Assembly (NCBI GenBank): GCA_018350325.1
Contig: JAEVLN010000025.1
Location: forward strand, 62,001-126,000
Direction of reading: 5' to 3'
Source of the DNA: Globodera rostochiensis
Lineage: Eukaryota; Nematoda; Chromadorea; Rhabditida; Heteroderidae
DNA: 64,000 nucleotides
Under the pieces are notes generated by a model that saw only the letters and a list, made by a program, of their open reading frames with translations, was not told the origin of the DNA and made no database searches. Made by a program: the position numbers and the translations under genes. Of this stretch, positions 11,195-22,700 are shown piece by piece. Within the stretch, counting starts at the first letter, position 1. Every line of letters begins with the position of its first letter.

Positions 11195-11451
11195 AAAAAA
11201 ATACCACAACCAAACTGCGCTTTTCTACTCAAAAATCCCATTCTTAGGGGTGGAAGAGGTATTTGTTTCGAAAAATAAATTTTCTGAAACCACCGATTGC
11301 GGATCCAAATTGCGGAAAAAATCAAAAAATCCGCAACCCCAAAAAGGCCGCAATTTCAGCAATCCGCAATTGCGTCCAGCCCGGATGGCCACCCTGGTTT
11401 TGTCCGTTAAAAGAGGCATTTTAGCGGAAAACGGAAAAAAGGCCCATCCCT

Positions 11452-12229
11452 GGGCCCGTATGCAAAGAACGGGGTAAGGGTAAGGTTACCCTCAGCTGCG
11501 GGTAACCTTACCCGTTACCCGTATTCAAAGAATCGAGTAACGGGTTAGGTTACCCTCAGCTGCGGGTAAGATGGCTACCCTGGGTCGGACCAGGGTAAGC
11601 ACTCGACCTAGCTTCCTTTCAAATTAATTTTAAAATATTTAAAAGTCATTAAAAATAAATTCAAGAGTGGGACTAATAAAATAAAATCTGCTCTTTCACC
11701 TGACATAAATTTTAAATTTAATTTTTAAATTTTGAATAGATATCTCTGAATTAAAGGCAATGTAATTTTTTGTGCACCAATCTGTGAGAAAATTAGCATA
11801 AATGGAGAAAACAAATTTGTTTATTGATTTTAAAAAATATTTAGGGCTTTTTTTCGGCATACGGACTCGAATCCAGACCGGGGAAATAACTGACTTTAAA
11901 CTTAACCGATTCAGATTTTCTAAAAACCACTCAAAGCTTTTGTCGAGATAAAGAAGCTATCATTAAGCTAAAGCTTTGCGATTGGACTATGTTCAAAAAA
12001 GTTATGGCCAGAACACTCTGGTCTGGATTTGGTTCTGTTGCCTTTTTTCCAATGGTATTCAAAGAAGCGGGTAACGGCTCAGGTTACCCGAGCTGAGGGT
12101 AAAAAAGGGAGTATCGGGTAATTTTCATTGAATACGAGTTAACCCGCAGTTGAGGGTAAGGTTACCCGGGTAGCCTTACCCGAGTAACCTTACCTGGGTA
12201 ACTTTACCCCGTTCTTTGCATACGGGCCC
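11452..12229. mobile_element. Inverted-repeat element with nested GGTTACC units and a tRNA-like core
   Basis: The termini are an inverted repeat of about 26 bases beginning GGGCCCGTATGCAAAGAACG (left 11452-11477, right 12204-12229). Inside each end are clustered inverted copies of GGTTACCCTCAGC/GCTGAGGGTAA. A short stretch near 11870-11925 read on the minus strand has a tRNA-type B box (GGATTCGAGTCC). No coding capacity and no clear target-site duplication. Confidence 0.7.
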
Positions 12230-12965
12230 TGATGCTCAGTGATTGATTGAGACAAAATCCTCAAATGTGAGAGAAAAGGTCAAACAAAGCGATGCGGCCA
12301 CGCACGCGTGAGAAATGATGCAGACGAAAATTGGGAGAAGAAAGAAAGGATTGGGGCAGAGTAAAGAATTAGAGAAAATGTTAAAGAAGAGAGAAAGTGC
12401 AGACGAGAAACGCAAAAGTATATAGTGATGCTCGAGACCTAAATTTACCAACAAAAAAAAACCCTGAGACTTTCTCGGTTTCGAAAAAAGTTTGGGCGCC
12501 CATTCCTGGATTCGATCATTTTTTCGAGAAGTCAACACGTGTCATGCAAACGCCGTGCATAAGCCTAGCTTAGCGTCGCTTAGGCCTAAGCCTAAGCTTA
12601 GGTTGGCTGAGGAAACATCCGAGTCCGAAACGTCCGAGTCCGAATTTTGAGAATATGTTCGATTTGCTGGATCAGGATTTACCCGGATTAAAAATCTGTT
12701 TTCAGGATATCTCCTTATCCTGGTGCTTCGTCAAAAATACGAGGATTCCGGATCAGGAGTCCTGGAAAATCCTGTCCTGTCCGGTCTCTAAAAAGAGGCT
12801 AAAACCTCAGATCTGCAAACCCTGCCCAAACTCTTGGCCAAATATTATTTGTGTCCAAGATTCCGGTCTTTACTTTTTATCTTTTTTGTTGTCCTTTTGT
12901 TTCATTTTATTCAAAATTTTTTGTAATTGGTGTTTAGCTCTTAGAAATTAACGCAATCGCGCAAA

Positions 12966-15900
12966 ATGATCAACCGATTCATTCGCAATTTTCTAAACAG
13001 CCAGCACATCATTCGCCAGGTTTGCAAATTTTTTGTTATTTTTTGGGTTGGATTTTGTTTTGGCCCAGGAAAATATAAAAAAACAATTTCACATTTTGTA
13101 AGCAATTTTTTCTTTAAAAAAATGAGTTAAAATTCCTTAATTTTTCCCATTTCCCGCCCGCGCTTTTTGGTTATCGCCCAGGGGTTTTCCCAATGATTTG
13201 TCAAAATTTAGTGTAAAGGGTAAAAAAATGTCAGTGAATCGGCTTTTTTAAATGAATTAATCGGAATTGCAATGATTAAATCTTTTCTTTTCGAAAAATG
13301 TGTGATGCTTTTAGGGGCTTAACTTTTCGGAAAGTTCATTCGTATGTAAATATTTTAGTGCCGAACAAAAAACAATTTTTTTTAGATTCAACACGTTCAA
13401 GCAGTTCATGTGGCGTGTTTGCATCAATGCGCCAAAAATGTGTGCCCGTCGGCCGTTCTTTCAGGCGGCGCTCGCACGGCGTCGTCCGGCAATCTTTTTC
13501 AAGTCACCAATTTGGCCAAACACGTGTTGGTGTTTGCGCAGGATTTCCAAGGTTCAAGGTGCGAATTGCTGCGGGGGGGGGGGGAGGCAAGTTTCACGGT
13601 GAACAATTTGAACAGCCCGGGCCGGCGATGCTAATTTGTAAGCGATTGAACAAACATTTAATAGTCATGACCTGAAAAGTGTTGAAAAAGTCCACTTTTT
13701 TGGACTTGGTCGTTTTTTGGGGAAAATGTGGGCCCAACCATAAAGTATTAGTTATTTTTGATGCGAATTTGTTTAAAAAATTGGTCAAAAATTTGTAAAA
13801 GTGCAAAATAAAAGGGTCCCCCTCTTATTTTTTTTCTCTCAAATTTTATTTCGGGGCGGGGGGGGGGATTCCCCCCCTCTCCTGGCTACGTCCTTGACCA
13901 TTTTCCGCACGGTGGCCAATTTTTTTTGAGTTTATTTTTTCAGCGGTGACCATTTTACCGAAAATTCTCGGTGAAGTTGCAGGTTCGAAACCTCTGCTAG
14001 TTTTGAATCACTTGTCGATTCAAAAATTGTAAAGCTTTTTTTAATTAAATCATACCATTTTAACTAGGGTTGCACGGTACCGGGACTTTTGGAAAAACCG
14101 GGACCGGGACTAAATTTGGTCCCGGTCAAAAAAACCGGGACAACTGGACAAAAACAAGAAAAAAAAATCATTTTGTAAAAACCGGGACTTTTATAGTGGG
14201 ATTTTAAAGGAATTTTGAAAAACCGGGACCAAAATTTCAGTACCAAAATTGGAAAAAATTGACCATTTCAGTACTGGTCCCGTTCCCGTGCAACCCTAAT
14301 TTTAACACAAACAAAGAGAGCTATTGATTGATTGAATATAGAATTTTACATTAACAAACATTTCGCCAGGTTCCTCCAGCAAACGTTGGAGAGTGCCAGT
14401 CCGACGGAGACGGCTCGGCTGGTGGACGCATTGCGTGGCCACGTGTTGACATTGGCCCAGAACATGAACGGCTCTCACGTGATCCGAGCGGCGTTGAAAT
14501 TGGTGGACAAAACGTCACAAATGAGCCCGTTTTTAGACGTTGGTACTGAAGTGTCCCTTTTACAAAAGGTTATTTAGCTCATTAACGAGATTTCGTCACA
14601 AGTGATTCGCCTGTCCCTCCATAAATACGGCAATTGGGTGATTCAATGTGTTCTTGAACACTGCACTGAGCAGCAAAAGCGTCCCGTGCTGGAACAATTG
14701 CATGACAATGTGCTTTCTTTGGTCACGGATAAGTACGGCTGCTTCGTGATCCAACACGCGATTGAGCATGGACTGCCCGAAGACCGGGAGCGCATTGTGC
14801 ACATTCTGAAGGACGACATTATGAAATATGCACAGGACAAGTTCGCCTCCAACGTCATTTTGAAGTGTTTAATCTGCGGGACGGCGGAGCAGAAAAAGGC
14901 GCTGATTGACAACGTTTGTGACGGGTAAGTTGCTTTATGCATTAAATGTCACTTTTTGGGACATAAATTGTTGAACGGTTAGCGCTCTTTCGGATTGAGT
15001 TGGTCAGGACCGGGATCTCGACCCGGAAAGTATTTAATGCTGGCCCGGTTTTCCCGGTCCCGGCCAACTACTTCAAGAAGTACAAATCGTCTTTTTTGTT
15101 TTGTTTTTTATTTTTCCTTTTTTCCGATAAAGAAATTCTGAATTAAATAACACATTTGGGAAGGTTTATGATGTTATTTTTTAAAGAGGGCCGGAGACGC
15201 TTCAAAATGCTCGACAATTGATGGCTGACAAATTTGGCACTTTTGTTATTCAGGTCCTTCGAATATTCATTAGTTTTGGCACGATTAGATAAATTAGAAG
15301 CATAGCCAGGAAAAATTTTCGGGGGGGGGGAAGTCGGTTCTTAGGAGTGTATTTTTCCTTTTAATTGCATTTTTGTTAAGCAATTTTTCCAAAAAATGTT
15401 CGATTTTAGGTATTTTGGCCATAGATGCGCAATGGGGGGGGGGGTCAGACCCCCCCCCCCCCCCCATCTTCCAAAATTTTGAAAAATAAATTTTTTCTTA
15501 GTGTAGGAAAAAAAAGAGAGAAATAACATCGCAAATGTAATTTTTGGCCTAATTTTTCTTAACAAATTGAGTCAAAATCACAAAAAATTTTCCCAGCGGC
15601 GTCTATCGGCACCGCCGACCCACCCGCCCCTTCCAGTCAATTTATGCGTAAAAACCTTCAAAATTCGTCATTTTTTATTTATTTTTTTCTCAGAATAGAA
15701 AATGTACTATTTTTCACATGTTTTAGAAATTTTTATAAAAAATATAAATAAAAAAATTTTTTAGGGAAAATGTCGATCTTTGGGGGTGGAGAAAAAGTCA
15801 TTTTTTAGGGGTTCATTTTTGGTTTGAAAATTTTTTTTGATTTTTAGGCTCAAATTTTTTCGTTTTTATTGCATTTTTTTTAAAGAAATTTTGGGAAAAA

Positions 15901-18900
15901 GTGCCTGAAATATTGAATTTCTTCAAAAATTTTCGTAAAAATGCGGAAAATTGCATTTTTTTCTCAAGAAAAATGCCAAAATATTGATTTATTATGAAAA
16001 AATTGCGAAATATTGATGGGACGTCGGCGGTGCCGATAGGAGCCGCCGAGAAAATTTTGAAAATTTTGACTCAATTTGTTAAGGGATTTGCAACGGCCCA
16101 CGTTTTTTGCCACGTTTTGAAAAATTTTGCTACATTTTTGGATTTTGCCGACGGCAACCCTAATTCGAACATTTTTCAATATTTCAAAAACAATTTCTTT
16201 TTTTGGTTTGACTAATTTTTTAATTCCGGCATATTTCCCCCCCCCCCCCCCTGAAAACTAGATTGAGATCTTTTTTTCAAATCTTACTTTTTAAATTCAT
16301 AAATTTACGCTGATTGATAAAAACGGGGATGAACTATTATCGGCGAGTCGACCGTCGGCGAGTTGACCCGTCGGCCAATTGACCCGTCGGCGAGTTGACA
16401 TGTACCCTCTGGGTACTGCCATTTTCAGTAGTGTTCGGCACGGTACGGTATTACCGCGGTATTTTTTGCATTACCGATTCGGTATACCGATCGAAGAAAT
16501 GTTGGGATTTCGGTAGTTCGGTATCGGTATTTTACCGATATCGAATATCGAAAACGTCCCTTTGCCGGACACTATTGTTCAGGCTTACCGCTGGATTTTC
16601 TGGGTGATAGGCCCAGAATCTAGAATGAATGGACTCTTCTTGATCAAAAATTGCCAAAAAGAAAAATTCAGAAATTTTTTGAGTACGGCACGGACGATCA
16701 GAAGGCTCGACTGGTGGACGCATTGCGTGGCCACGTGTTGACATTGTCCCTGCAAATATACGGCTGTCGCGTGGTCCAAACGGCGCTGAAATCGATGGAC
16801 AAAACGTCACAAATGGAGGCAAAGCATTTATTTTAAATAGTTATTACATTTTGAGAAGTAATCATTTTAATTAAAAAATAAAATATTTTTTAAAGATAAT
16901 CGAAGAACTGACGCCGCGTGCGTGTGTGATCAGATGCATCAAAGATCGTTATGGAAGCTACGTCATAAATGCGGTGAATAACACCAATAATAACAATTAT
17001 ATAAATGTGTTGTTTGAGGCTTAACCGGGGGCCTCCCGGGTCTGGGGGTTAGCTTCATTGGAAACTATTAAAGCTTTTTCGCAGATAATTGAACTCATTG
17101 AACCACAGCGGCTTCAGTTTGTCGTTGATGCCATACTATACAGCCCGTCGGATTCTGTACGTTTGTATCAGATTTTGTTTATTTGTTTAAAAACTATTTT
17201 AAACATTTTTTAAGTGGTCAATCAAACATTCATTACAGTGTTCCGAGTTTTATAATCTTAATTCCATGTATTGAAAAGCATCCTTTGTCTCGTCCCAACA
17301 GGTCACCTCTTTGTCCACCCATGAATATGGCTGTCGGGTGATCCAACGAGTGCTTAAACATTGCACGGAGCAGCAAAAGCGTCCCATGCTGGAACAACTG
17401 CATGACAATATGCTCACTTTGGTCACAAACCAGTATGGCAGCTTTGTGATCCAACATGTGGTTGAGAATGGACTGCCCGAGGACCGCGAGCGCATTGTGC
17501 GCAGTCTGCAGGAGAATGTGCTCTCTTTGGTCACGGATACGTATGGCAACTTCGTGATCAGACATGTAAAGGAGCATGGACTGCCCGAAGACCGCGAGCG
17601 CATTGTGCGCAGTCTGCAGGAGAATGTGCTCACTTTGGTCACGGATGAGGTGGTTGAAGGGGCGTGGGTACTTTCGATTAGAGACCGAAAACTTGGACTA
17701 AAACCCTAAAATTTTTTGATAATTTTGGGTTTTGGTTTTTTTTTGGTTTCACTCCAATCTGACCCAAAACCCAAAATTTTTTGGGTTTTTTTTGGTTTTG
17801 GTATTTTTTGGGTTGACAAAACCCAAAATTTTGTACAAAACCCAAAAATATTTTGGTTTTGGGTTTTGGGTCCGGACTCTACTTTCGATCGTTGATTTGT
17901 TAAGAAAATTGATTTTTTTTTTTATAAAGCCACAGAAGGTTATAATATAAATTGCTATACTCCCTCAAAAGGTCACCTCCATGTCCACCGATGAATACGG
18001 TAGTCGGGTGATTCGACGTGTGCTTGAACATTGCACGGAGCAGCAAAAGCGTCCCGTGCTGGAACAAATACTTGACAATGTGCCCACTTTGGTCACGGAT
18101 CCGTATGGCTGCTTCGTTGTCGAACATGTTATTAAGCATGGACTGCCCGAAGACCGGGAGCGCATTGTGCGCAGTCTGAAGGGGGACATTCTGAAGAACA
18201 CATATCTCCATTTCTTCTGCAGCGTAATCGAAAAGTGTTTGATTTTTGGGACGACGGAACAGAGAAATGCGCTGATCGACCAAGTTTGTGCGGCGTGAGT
18301 TGTTTCCGGCCCCAAAAGCTAAAGTTTTGCTGTTTTTTGTTCAGCGACGGCACTGGAAAGCCGCCTTTGTTGGAAATGATAAAGCATCCGTTCGCCAACG
18401 ACGTTGTGCTCAAAATGCATGACTTTGCGGACTCTGCGCATCGTGACAAAATGATGTTCGCCATCGAAGAACACATTCCGGCACTGATCCGTTTACAAAC
18501 ACAGCAAGAGCAACAGTGAGTGTTGTGTTAGCTCTTTTAATGCCCTTTTTACATGTCATCAATTTTTGGCTTAAATTAATTTAAATTCTCATTTTTTAGA
18601 ATAAAAATCCCCGAAATGAAATTTGACAAAAAAAACAAGAGGGGGGACCCCATTGTTTTGCACTTTTACAATTTATTGAACACTTTTTTTAACGAATTGC
18701 CATGAAAAATCAAAAAAATTTTCTCGGCGGCGCCTATCGGCACCACCGAGCCCCCCAAAAAATGGAGTAAAACGGAAAATGCACCCCCAGAAATCGAGAA
18801 AAATTGCTTAACAAAAATGCAATAAAAAGGGAAAAATACACTCTTAAGAACCGACTTCCCCCCCCCCCCCGAAAATTTTTCCTGGATACGCCCCTGGGGT

Positions 18901-19592
18901 CAGTTTTCGGACCGGGGCGACCCAAAAAAATCGGGTCGAGAAAAAGCCGGGTTTTGGGTTGAAAAATTTTTTCTTAAAAATATTCCCAAAACTAAATTAA
19001 TATGTAAAATCATAAATTGGTAAATTGTGCAAGTTTTTTGCTCTTAACGGTTCATCAAATCTGTGAGTATTATACCAACCATCGAAAACAGCCTCTCTTT
19101 TTTTTTGAGAATTCGGCTTTTTGGAGGGGGGGGGGAGGTCGGCGGTGCCGACAGGCGCCGCCGAGAAAATTTTGAATTTTTGACTCAATTTACGAAGAGA
19201 TTTGCAACCAAACTTTTAAAAATACGGTAATTATTGTATTGATTTGATTTGTTTTATTCCATTGAACAGGGGTCCTATTTGAATTTATTTTTGAAAAATT
19301 CGAACATCAGCAAAATTTTCCAAATTTTTAAGTGTTAAAAATTCTAAAAAATTTAACGGTAAAATCGTCACACTTTTTTAATTAAAATAAAACGTAAAAA
19401 TGCACCCCTAAAAATCGACTTTTTTGGCTTGCCCCCCCCCGCCGAAAAGTTGCTCTAGATACGGCCCTGCGTGTGATCCATTTACCGCAGTTTATCGGTT
19501 GAAATTTTTTATTCTGTTAATGTTTTTTGAGTTTCAGATCGCTTACCAAAAGGGACGGGAGGAAGTCGAATAACGGATTATTGGATAATTGA
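12966..19592 (+). CDS. Pumilio/FBF (PUF) RNA-binding protein 1, expanded to about 15 repeats
   Basis: PUF proteins bind 3' UTR sequences and repress or destabilise mRNAs. Exons read: 12966-13019, 13386-13558, 14370-~14520 (donor unclear), 14578-14924, 15187-15253, 16672-16818, 16896-16973, 17085-17156, 17302-17649, 17972-18294, 18345-18515, 19538-19592 (TGA). Recognition motifs in order: QGSRFLQQ, NGSHVIRA, YGNWVIQC, YGCFVIQH, FASNVILK, FGTFVIQK, YGCRVVQT, YGSYVINA, YGCRVIQR, YGSFVIQH, YGNFVIRH, YGSRVIRR, YGCFVVEH, FFCSVIEK, FANDVVLK. A canonical PUF domain has eight. By similarity to human Pumilio the order is R1-R3-R5-R6-R7, then R2-R3-R4-R5-R6-R6-R5-R6-R7-R8. The intron at 16819 starts with GC. 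A poly-G run (13574-13585) and three small MITEs lie in introns. Phases agree except around 14520. The protein ends in a short basic tail. Confidence 0.83.
14065..14298. mobile_element. hAT-like MITE with 8-base duplication ATTTTAAC
   Basis: Ends TAGGGTTGCACGG and CCGTGCAACCCTA are perfect inverted repeats, flanked on both sides by ATTTTAAC (14057-14064 and 14299-14306). The 234-base interior repeats ACCGGGAC. It is an intronic insertion in PUF gene 1. The TIR start (TAGGG.TGC) and 8-base duplication fit hAT-derived elements. Confidence 0.85.
15597..15617 (-). repeat. Dispersed GC hairpin copy (minus)
   Basis: Reads CGGCG..CTATCGGCACCGCCG on the plus strand. It lies in intron 5 of PUF gene 1 with poly-G/poly-C tracts at about 15320 and 15435-15465. 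Confidence 0.65.
16025..16048 (+). repeat. Dispersed GC hairpin copy
   Basis: Stem CGGCGGTGCC, loop GATA, stem GGAGCCGCCG, followed by AAAATTTTGAAAATTTTGAC. One base in the stem differs from consensus. Intronic in PUF gene 1. Confidence 0.72.
16429..16574. mobile_element. Small MITE with TAGTGTTCGGCA ends
   Basis: Ends TAGTGTTCGGCA and TGCCGGACACTA pair over nearly their full length. The interior is made of GGTATTACCG/CGGTATACCG palindromes. The 8-base flanks ATTTTCAG and TTGTTCAG match at six positions, consistent with an old hAT-type duplication. It lies in an intron of PUF gene 1. Confidence 0.65.
17679..17881. mobile_element. MITE with TAGAG ends and 8-base duplication CTTTCGAT
   Basis: Starts TAGAGACCG and ends CCGGACTCTA. 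Flanked by exact copies of CTTTCGAT (17671-17678, 17882-17889). The interior consists of AAACCCAAAA and GGGTTTTGG repeats. Inserted about 20 bases downstream of a donor in PUF gene 1. Confidence 0.82.
18725..18748 (-). repeat. Dispersed GC hairpin copy (minus)
   Basis: CGGCGGCGCC, TATC, GGCACCACCG on the plus strand. It lies in the last intron of PUF gene 1 beside a poly-C tract (18859-18870). Confidence 0.72.
19140..19163 (+). repeat. Dispersed GC hairpin copy
   Basis: Stem CGGCGGTGCC, loop GACA, stem GGCGCCGCCG. Preceded by a G run and followed by AAAATTTTGAATTTTTGAC. Confidence 0.75.
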
Positions 19593-19760
19593 TCATTTGT
19601 TTATCTTTTGCTCATCGGACAATTATTGCTGGTCTATGATCCATTGTTCGCATTTTTTTATGCGATAAAACCTAAAGCACACCCATAAACAATGAACTTT
19701 TTTGCGTTTCTTCCGTCCTCCGACTCGCCCCACTACTTGCTCAAACATCGCACGAAGCGG

Positions 19761-22700
19761 GACGCTCCCGTCCCGCCACTCCCGTCCCGGCCACTCCCGT
19801 CCCGCCCACTCCCGTCCTGGCCACTCCCGTCCCGCCACTCCCATTCCGGCCACTCCCGTCCCGCCACTCCCGTCCCGCCACTCCCGTCCCGCCACTCCCG
19901 TCCCGGCACTCCCATTCCGGCCACTCCCGTCCCGCCACTCCCGTCCCGCCACTCCCGTCCCGCCACTCCCGTCCCGCCACTCCCATTCCGGCCACTCCCG
20001 TCCCGCCACTCCCGTCCCGCCCCACTCCCGTCCCGCCACTCCCATTCCGGCCACTCCCGTCCCGCCACTCCCGTCCCGCCACTCCCGTCCTGGCCACTCC
20101 CGTCCCGCCACTCCCATTCCGGCCACTCCCGTCCCGCCACTTCCCGTCCCGTCCCGCCACTCCCGTCCCGCCACTCCCATTCCGGCCACTTCCCGTCCCG
20201 CCACTCCCGTCCCGGCCACTCCCGTCCCGCTACTCCCGTCCTGGCCACTCCCGTCCCGCCCACTATCCCGTCCCGCCACTCCCGTCCCGTCACTCCTGTC
20301 CCAGCCACTCCCGTCCCGCCACTCCCGTCCGGCCACTCCCGTCCCGCTACTCCCGTCCTGGCCACTCCCGTCCCGCCCACTCCCGTCCCGCCACTCCCGT
20401 CCCGTCACTCCTGTCCCAGCCACTCCCGTCCCGCCACTCCCGTCCCGCCACTCTCCGTCCCGCCACTCCCGTCCCGGCCACTCCCATTCCGGCCACTCCC
20501 TTCCCGCCACTCCGCACTCCCGTCCCCGGCCAACTTACCGTCCCGCTACTCCCGTTCCTGGCCACTCCCGTCACCGGCCCACTCCGTCCCGCCACTCCGT
20601 CACCGTCACTCCTGTCCCAGCCACTCCCGTCCCGCCCCACTTCCCGTCCTGGCCACTCCGTCCCGCCACTCCCGTCCCGGGCCACTCCCGTCCCGCCCAC
20701 TCCCATTCCGGCCACTCCCGTCCCGCACACTACCGTCCCGCCACTCCCGTCCCGCCACTACCATCCGGGCCACTACCGTTCCCGCCACTCCCGTCACGGC
20801 CACTCCCGTCCCGCTACTCCCGTCCTTGGCCACTCCCGCTCCCCGCCCACTCCCGTGCCCGCCACTTCCCATTCCGGGCCACTCCCCGTCCCGCCACTCC
20901 GTCCCGGCCACTCCCGGTCCCGCTACTCCCGTCCTGGCCACTCCCGTCCCGCCCACTCCCGTCCGCCACTCCCGTCCCGTCACTCCTGTCCCAGCCACTC
21001 CCGTCCCGCCACTCCCGTCCCGGCCACTCCCCGTCCCGCTACTCCCGTCCTGGCCACTCCCGTCCGCTACTCCCGTCCCGGCCACTCCCATCCCGGCCAC
21101 TCCCCGTCCCGCCACTCCCATCCCGGCACTCCCGTCCCGCCACTCCCGTTCCGGCCACTCCCGTCCCGCCCACTCCCGTCCCGCCACTCCCGTCCCGTCC
21201 CGCCACTCCCGTCCCGGCCACTCCCGTCCCGCCACTCCCGTCCCGTCCCGCCACTCCCGTCCCGGCCACTCCCGTCCCGGCCACTCCCGTCCCGCTACTC
21301 CCGTCCCGGCCACTCCCGTCCCGCCACTCCCGTCCCGGCCACTCCCGTTCCGCCACTCCCGTCCCGCCACTCCCGTCCCGCCACTCCCGTCCCGCCCACT
21401 CCCGTCCCGCCACTCCCGTCCCGTCCCGTCCCGTCCCGTCCCGTCCCGCCACTCCCATTCCGGCCACTCCCGTCCCGCCACTCCCGTCCCGCCACTCCCG
21501 TCCCGCCACTCCCATTCCGGCCACTCCCGTCCCGCCACTCCCGTCCCGGCCACTCCCGTCCCGCTACTCCCGTCCTGGCCACTCCCGTCCCGCCCACTCC
21601 CGTCCCGCCACTCCCATTCCGGCCACTCCCGTCCCGCCACTCCCGTCCCGGCCACTCCCGTCCCGCTACTCCCGTCCTGGCCACTCCCGTCCCGCCCACT
21701 CCCGTCCCGCCACTCCCGTCCCGTCACTCCTGTCCCAGCCACTCCCGTCCCGCCACTCCCGTCCCGGCCACTCCCGTCCCGCTACTCCCGTCCTGGCCAC
21801 TCCCGTCCCGCCCACTCCCGTCCCGCCACTCCCGTCCCGTCACTCCTGTCCCAGCCACTCCCGTCCCGCCACTCCCGTCCTGGCCACTCCCGTCCCGCCA
21901 CTCCCGTCCCGGCCACTCCCGTCCCGCCACTCCCATTCCGGCCACTCCCGTCCCGCCACTCCCGTCCCGCCACTCCCGTCCCGCCACTCCCATTCCGGCC
22001 ACTCCCGTCCCGCCACTCCCGTCCCGGCCACTCCCGTCCCGCTACTCCCGTCCTGGCCACTCCCGTCCCGCCCACTCCCGTCCCGCCACTCCCGTCCCGT
22101 CACTCCTGTCCCAGCCACTCCCGTCCCGCCACTCCCGTCCCGGCCACTCCCGTCCCGCTACTCCCGTCCTGGCCACTCCCGTCCCGCCCACTCCCGTCCC
22201 GCCACTCCCGTCCCGTCACTCCTGTCCCAGCCACTCCCGTCCCGCCACTCCCGTCCTGGCCACTCCCGTCCCGCCACTCCCGTCCCGGCCACTCCCGTCC
22301 CGGCCACTCCCATCCCGGCCACTCCCGTCCCGCCACTCCCATCCCGGCCACTCCCGTCCCGCCACTCCCGTTCCGGCCACTCCCGTCCCGCCCACTCCCG
22401 TCCCGCCACTCCCGTCCCGTCCCGCCACTCCCGTCCCGGCCACTCCCGTCCCGCCACTCCCGTCCCGTCCCGCCACTCCCGTCCCGGCCACTCCCGTCCC
22501 GGCCACTCCCGTCCCGCTACTCCCGTCCCGGCCACTCCCGTCCCGCCACTCCCGTCCCGGCCACTCCCGTTCCGCCACTCCCGTCCCGCCACTCCCGTCC
22601 CGCCACTCCCGTCCCGCCCACTCCCGTCCCGCCACTCCCGTCCCGTCCCGTCCCGTCCCGTCCCGTCCCGCCACTCCCGTCCCGGCCACTCCCGTCCCGG

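Larger units (their letters stand above)
10305..12965. other. Repeat-rich intergenic region
   Basis: Contains three copies of the GC hairpin repeat, poly-G runs (10450-10464, 11158-11169), a large inverted-repeat element (11452-12229), a short self-complementary stretch of CTTAGG/CCTAAG units (12565-12605), and a fragment at 12430-12480 resembling the left end of the element at 48046. Open frames here are built from repeats, and I see no host gene. Confidence 0.6.

Noticed and set aside
12655..12951. 98-codon frame with LLDQDLPGLKICF
   Set aside because: It starts in a stretch of short CGGATCAGGA/TCCTG repeats and has no family resemblance or splice context.
13298..13675. 125-codon frame overlapping PUF gene 1 exon 2
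   Set aside because: It is the wrong frame of the exon; the frame giving IQHVQAVHVACLHQC and QGSR matches gene 2 and Pumilio repeat 1.
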